Source: Clostridia bacterium (GTDB taxonomy: Bacteria; Bacillota; Clostridia; Monoglobales; Monoglobaceae). Taken from it: 64,000 nucleotides of DNA. Every line of letters starts with the position of its first letter. Position 1 is the stretch's first letter. Under the pieces are notes generated by a model. The model worked only from the letters and a program-made list of their open reading frames with translations, was not told the DNA's origin and made no database searches. Location: positions 1-64,000 of the forward strand of contig JAFYXN010000017.1 in NCBI GenBank assembly GCA_017546145.1. The letters are read 5' to 3'. Of this stretch, positions 62,013-64,000 are shown one piece after another. The position numbers and the translations under genes were made by a program.

Positions 62013-62882
62013 TCAGCAACTTTCAGGCTCTTTGCCCTGCATGGTAAGCTTGTTTTCTTTTACCTTTGCAAGAAGTGCGAAAAGCTCTTTATCATTTCGG
62101 GTTTCAATTGCGGCTCTTACTTTGTTAAGTGAGCCTATATAGCTGTCAATTTCGTCAAGCAAAAATTTACGGTTTTCCAAAAAAAGCTGTGTCCAAAGCC
62201 CGGGGTTTATGTTTGCAATTCTGGTGCAGTCGCGGAATGCTCCGGCTGTGTAGGCTCTGTTCATTTTATCGTTGTAGTCAAGACAAAGACATGCCGCCGA
62301 AACGTGCATCAAATCACTGGTGTATGCAATGACGCTGTCGTGCTCTTCGGGGGTGCTTTGTGTAATTCGGGTTGCACCTATGTATCTTGCCATATCACGT
62401 ATCATTTTTATTCCGTTTTCGGTTGAGGACTTTGCAGGAGTGATAATAAATCCGCACATACCAAAAAGCTCGGGAGCCGCGCTGTCAAAACCATCGGTTT
62501 CTTTGCCTGCCATGGGATGTCCGCCTACATATTCGCAGCCTTCGGGAAGAATCTCTTCAATCTCTTTTGCAAGCTTCGATTTAACACCGCAAACATCGGT
62601 TATAATCGCGCCCGGCTTAAAGCTTTTACGGTTTTTCCGAATAATTTTAACAATCAGTTCAGGATATGTACAAAGGATAACCAAATCTGCATTTTCGATA
62701 GCCGAAGCAGCCTCTGCTGAAACCTCATCTACCGCACCGCGGTCAAGCGCCTTTCGCCTTGTTTCGGGGTCAATATCGCAACCAAAAATTGTGGCGTTTT
62801 TGAAGCCTTTTAAGGCATAAGCCATTGAACCACCGATTATACCAAGTCCTATAATTGCAATTTTAAAGTCGGAATTCTCCAT
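62013..62882 (-). CDS. tyrA: Prephenate dehydrogenase TyrA
   Basis: The 289-residue NAD-dependent enzyme makes 4-hydroxyphenylpyruvate for tyrosine. The dinucleotide loop IIGLGIIGGSMAYALK, GCDIDPETRRKALDRG, YVGGHPMAGKETDGFDSA and the catalytic-domain TPEEHDSVIAYTSDLMHV are present. No ACT domain follows, so tyrosine feedback, if any, acts elsewhere. It is the first structural gene after the Phe/Tyr attenuator; AAAGG lies about 14 nt upstream, a longer spacing than usual. Confidence 0.94.
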   Translation of the reverse strand: MENSDFKIAIIGLGIIGGSMAYALKGFKNATIFGCDIDPETRRKALDRGAVDEVSAEAASAIENADLVILCTYPELIVKIIRKNRKSFKPGAIITDVCGVKSKLAKEIEEILPEGCEYVGGHPMAGKETDGFDSAAPELFGMCGFIITPAKSSTENGIKMIRDMARYIGATRITQSTPEEHDSVIAYTSDLMHVSAACLCLDYNDKMNRAYTAGAFRDCTRIANINPGLWTQLFLENRKFLLDEIDSYIGSLNKVRAAIETRNDKELFALLAKVKENKLTMQGKEPESC

Positions 62883-62907
62883 ATCTTAAATCGTCGCCTT
62901 TCTAAAC

Positions 62908-62939
62908 AAAAAAGAGAGCCCGCAGTATAACGAACTCTC
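62908..62939 (-). terminator. Attenuator terminator of the aromatic operon
   Basis: On the minus strand GAGAGTTCG (62939-62931) pairs with CGGGCTCTC (62922-62914) as a 9 bp stem with two G-U pairs, followed by six U residues (62913-62908), ending 26 nt before tyrA. Confidence 0.85.
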
Positions 62940-62962
62940 AAAAAATCAGTATTTTTTGTTCG
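62931..62962 (-). promoter_or_regulatory. Candidate antiterminator hairpin of the aromatic attenuator
   Basis: CGAAC (62962-62958) plus AAAAAAT (62957-62951) can pair with ATTTTTT (62946-62940) and, past a four-base bulge, GTTCG (62935-62931). GTTCG is half of the terminator's 5' arm, so this fold and the terminator exclude one another. A second hairpin, TCGGTT/AACCGA (62975-62970 with 62965-62960), competes for the CGA of the antiterminator and holds the leader stop codon at its loop and 3' arm. Confidence 0.7.
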
Positions 62963-62963
62963 G

Positions 62964-63104
62964 TTATGCAACCGACATTGTTTTAAGCTCATTATACTTA
63001 TTTGTTTTTGCCAAGTAAAAATAACCGTAGCTAAAGTAAAAGCTAAGGCTGATAAAGTAAAAATAATATTTAACTGCTTGTTTTAGTAAATTCACCAGTC
63101 TCAT
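62964..63104 (-). CDS. Phe/Tyr-rich leader peptide of the aromatic operon
   Basis: A 46-codon ORF starts at ATG 63104, with AAGAGG at a good distance, and ends at TAA 62966-62964. Residues 13-30 contain 12 aromatic residues out of 18 (YYFYF, FYF, Y, YFY); in all there are 8 Tyr and 5 Phe codons and no Trp. It lies between a strong promoter and the attenuator terminator, upstream of an operon containing both tyrA and pheA. The known parallels are the pheA and pheST leader peptides of enteric bacteria, where ribosome stalling at Phe codons lets the antiterminator form. Here shortage of charged Phe- or Tyr-tRNA would stall the ribosome well before the hairpins; completing translation would place it at the UAA, masking the antiterminator's CGAAC and leaving the terminator to form. 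No similarity to a functional protein is expected. Confidence 0.85.
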   Translation of the reverse strand: MRLVNLLKQAVKYYFYFISLSFYFSYGYFYLAKTNKYNELKTMSVA

Positions 63105-63149
63105 ATCTTTATACCTCTTGGGTTATTTTAATTGAACCTAATTGAAGAA

Positions 63150-63178
63150 AGTATATCACTTTAAAGCGTTAAAGTCAA
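63150..63178 (-). promoter_or_regulatory. Promoter of the aromatic amino acid operon
   Basis: Minus-strand TTGACT (63178-63173), a 17 bp spacer and TATACT (63155-63150). Transcription would begin near 63143, giving about 39 nt before the leader ATG. Confidence 0.85.
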
Positions 63179-63315
63179 GGTTTTTTGAAAAATAATTTCC
63201 CCGCAGGGGTGATATGCATTTCATTGTTTTTTTTGCATAAAGTGATAAACTAAAAACGACAATAAAATATTTAAAACTACACAAAGTATTAAAAAATCAA
63301 AACGGAGGACAAGCT

Positions 63316-64000
63316 ATGAGAAAAATATTTATACTTTCGGTAATGATAACAGCTATTTTGGCAGCAAAAACTACACTGGCAAATAGCTATGTTGAATGCA
63401 GCGCGAATATACACGGACAACAGGTGAACATTTCAGGATGTATATTAAACGTAAACCAAAGTCATCAGGTGAGTTTGCTGGTTGGTGATGTAAACAATAT
63501 TTTGTATATTGACCAAAAATCAAGTGACTCAAACGGAGCGTTCAGTTTTGACTTCAGACTGCCTGACACGTTGGAGGCAGGTACGTATGCTTTTGGAATA
63601 GGAACAACAGCAGGTACGGAAAAGTACAGTGGAATACTGATATATGAACCGGAGGAGTCGTCAACTGTATATGTGGAATGTACTGCAACAGTAACTGGAC
63701 AACAGGTGAACATTTCAGGACGTATATTAAACGTAAACCAAAGTCATCAGGTGAGTTTGCTGGTTGGTGATGTAAACAATATTTTGTATATTGACCAGAA
63801 ATCAAGTGATTCAAACGGAGAGTTCAGCTTTGACTTCAGACTGCCTGACTCGTTGGAGGCAGGTATATATGATTTTGGAATTGGTACAACAGCGGGTACG
63901 GAAAAGTATAGCGGAACAATCACGTATGTGCCTGTTATTGAGACGGTTGAAAGGCAGTTTTTTGACGCAGATGTAACGGTTTCAATATCAAATTTTGTTC
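63316..64000 (+). CDS. Secreted protein with near-identical tandem repeats (3' end outside window)
   Basis: The ORF opens with ATG 63316 after GGAGG (63304-63308) and stays open to the window edge (228 codons). Residues 1-22 are a signal peptide (IFILSVMITAILAAK, cleavage near LANS). Two copies of a 94-residue unit follow (DNA period 282 bp, from 63415 and 63697), each containing GQQVNISG, NVNQSHQVSLLVGDVNNILY, FDFRLPD and GIGTTAGTEKYSG. The predicted beta-rich pattern suggests an immunoglobulin-like surface domain, but I do not recognise the family. Near-identity at DNA level, including silent positions, points to a recent duplication. It is divergent from the aromatic operon and is probably an exported surface protein. 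Confidence 0.85.
   Translation, partial: MRKIFILSVMITAILAAKTTLANSYVECSANIHGQQVNISGCILNVNQSHQVSLLVGDVNNILYIDQKSSDSNGAFSFDFRLPDTLEAGTYAFGIGTTAGTEKYSGILIYEPEESSTVYVECTATVTGQQVNISGRILNVNQSHQVSLLVGDVNNILYIDQKSSDSNGEFSFDFRLPDSLEAGIYDFGIGTTAGTEKYSGTITYVPVIETVERQFFDADVTVSISNFV
63415..63978 (+). repeat. Two 282 bp tandem repeat units
   Basis: Unit 1 (from 63415) and unit 2 (from 63697) begin with the same 24 bases bar one nearby change, and differ at only a small number of scattered positions over the first ~225 nt; they diverge toward the end of each unit. Confidence 0.85.

Noticed and set aside
62883-63150. T-box riboswitch for the aromatic operon
   Set aside because: No T-box core sequence or specifier stem-loop was found; the leader ORF with its Phe/Tyr run and alternative hairpins explains the region better.
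63415-63978. CRISPR-like direct repeats
   Set aside because: The repeats are 282 bp, adjacent, in frame and encode protein; there are no unique spacers.

Overview
The window reads as a chromosomal segment of an anaerobic, low-to-moderate GC Bacillota bacterium, most likely class Clostridia. Supporting signs are the GlgC/GlgD glycogen pathway, Gram-positive style AddB, strong AGGAGG-type ribosome binding sites, canonical TTGACA-17-TATAAT promoters, a glycyl radical enzyme with its activase, and radical SAM proteins. No phage, CRISPR array, rRNA or transposase gene was seen. The genus cannot be named from sequence alone.

Layout. 0.2-1.7 kb: a DUF1846 protein. 1.75-5.92 kb: a 4.2 kb A+T-richer cassette (AraC-type regulator, glycyl radical enzyme, activase). 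It is bounded by ~41 bp near-perfect inverted repeats and an 8 bp direct repeat, and has no transposase, so it looks like a mobile insertion cassette that landed on the stop codon of an ABC exporter gene. 5.9-9.6 kb: a heterodimeric ABC exporter. 9.7-11.4 kb: an AraC regulator and a transaldolase/FSA-type aldolase. 11.4-18.2 kb: a cell-surface cluster made of a nitroreductase-like lipoprotein, a VTC-domain protein, a DUF4956 membrane protein, a Met/Pro/Gly-rich anchored protein, a CotH-family kinase and a two-component system. Two promoters in this cluster share the same TTAAC direct-repeat operator with identical spacing. 18.3-24.2 kb: a MaoC protein, a tandem-ACT/metallo-beta-lactamase fusion, AddB and a HAD phosphatase. 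24.3-34.8 kb: alpha-glucan metabolism (GH13, glgB-glgC-glgD-glgA-glgP). 34.9-40.3 kb: a pentose locus (FGGY kinase, AraC regulator, xylB-xylA). 40.3-44.4 kb: tRNA-Gln, tRNA-Leu, then PTS genes ptsI-crr-EIICB. 44.5-52.8 kb: an EamA transporter, M16 peptidase, P2-type Ca2+ ATPase, PflX-like radical SAM protein, MarR regulator and acyl-CoA synthetase. 53-55.6 kb: tRNA-Ala, galK, a PHP phosphoesterase and rpmE. 55.6-63.2 kb: one long minus-strand operon, tyrA-aroB-aroA-aroC-pheA-aroK-aroQ-aroE. 63.3-64.0 kb: the start of a secreted protein with near-identical tandem repeats, cut by the window edge.

The aromatic operon encodes the shikimate pathway from 3-dehydroquinate synthase onward plus the Phe and Tyr branches; no DAHP synthase lies in the window. 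It is preceded by a strong promoter, a 46-codon leader ORF with a dense Phe/Tyr run, and mutually exclusive hairpins ending in a U-tract terminator. This is a textbook layout for ribosome-mediated attenuation, which is unexpected in a lineage where T-box riboswitches usually do that job.

The strongest candidates for something undescribed are the Phe/Tyr attenuator, the transposase-less glycyl-radical-enzyme cassette, and the CotH/VTC/DUF4956 surface system with its own two-component pair and a shared Met/Pro/Gly-rich sequence theme.
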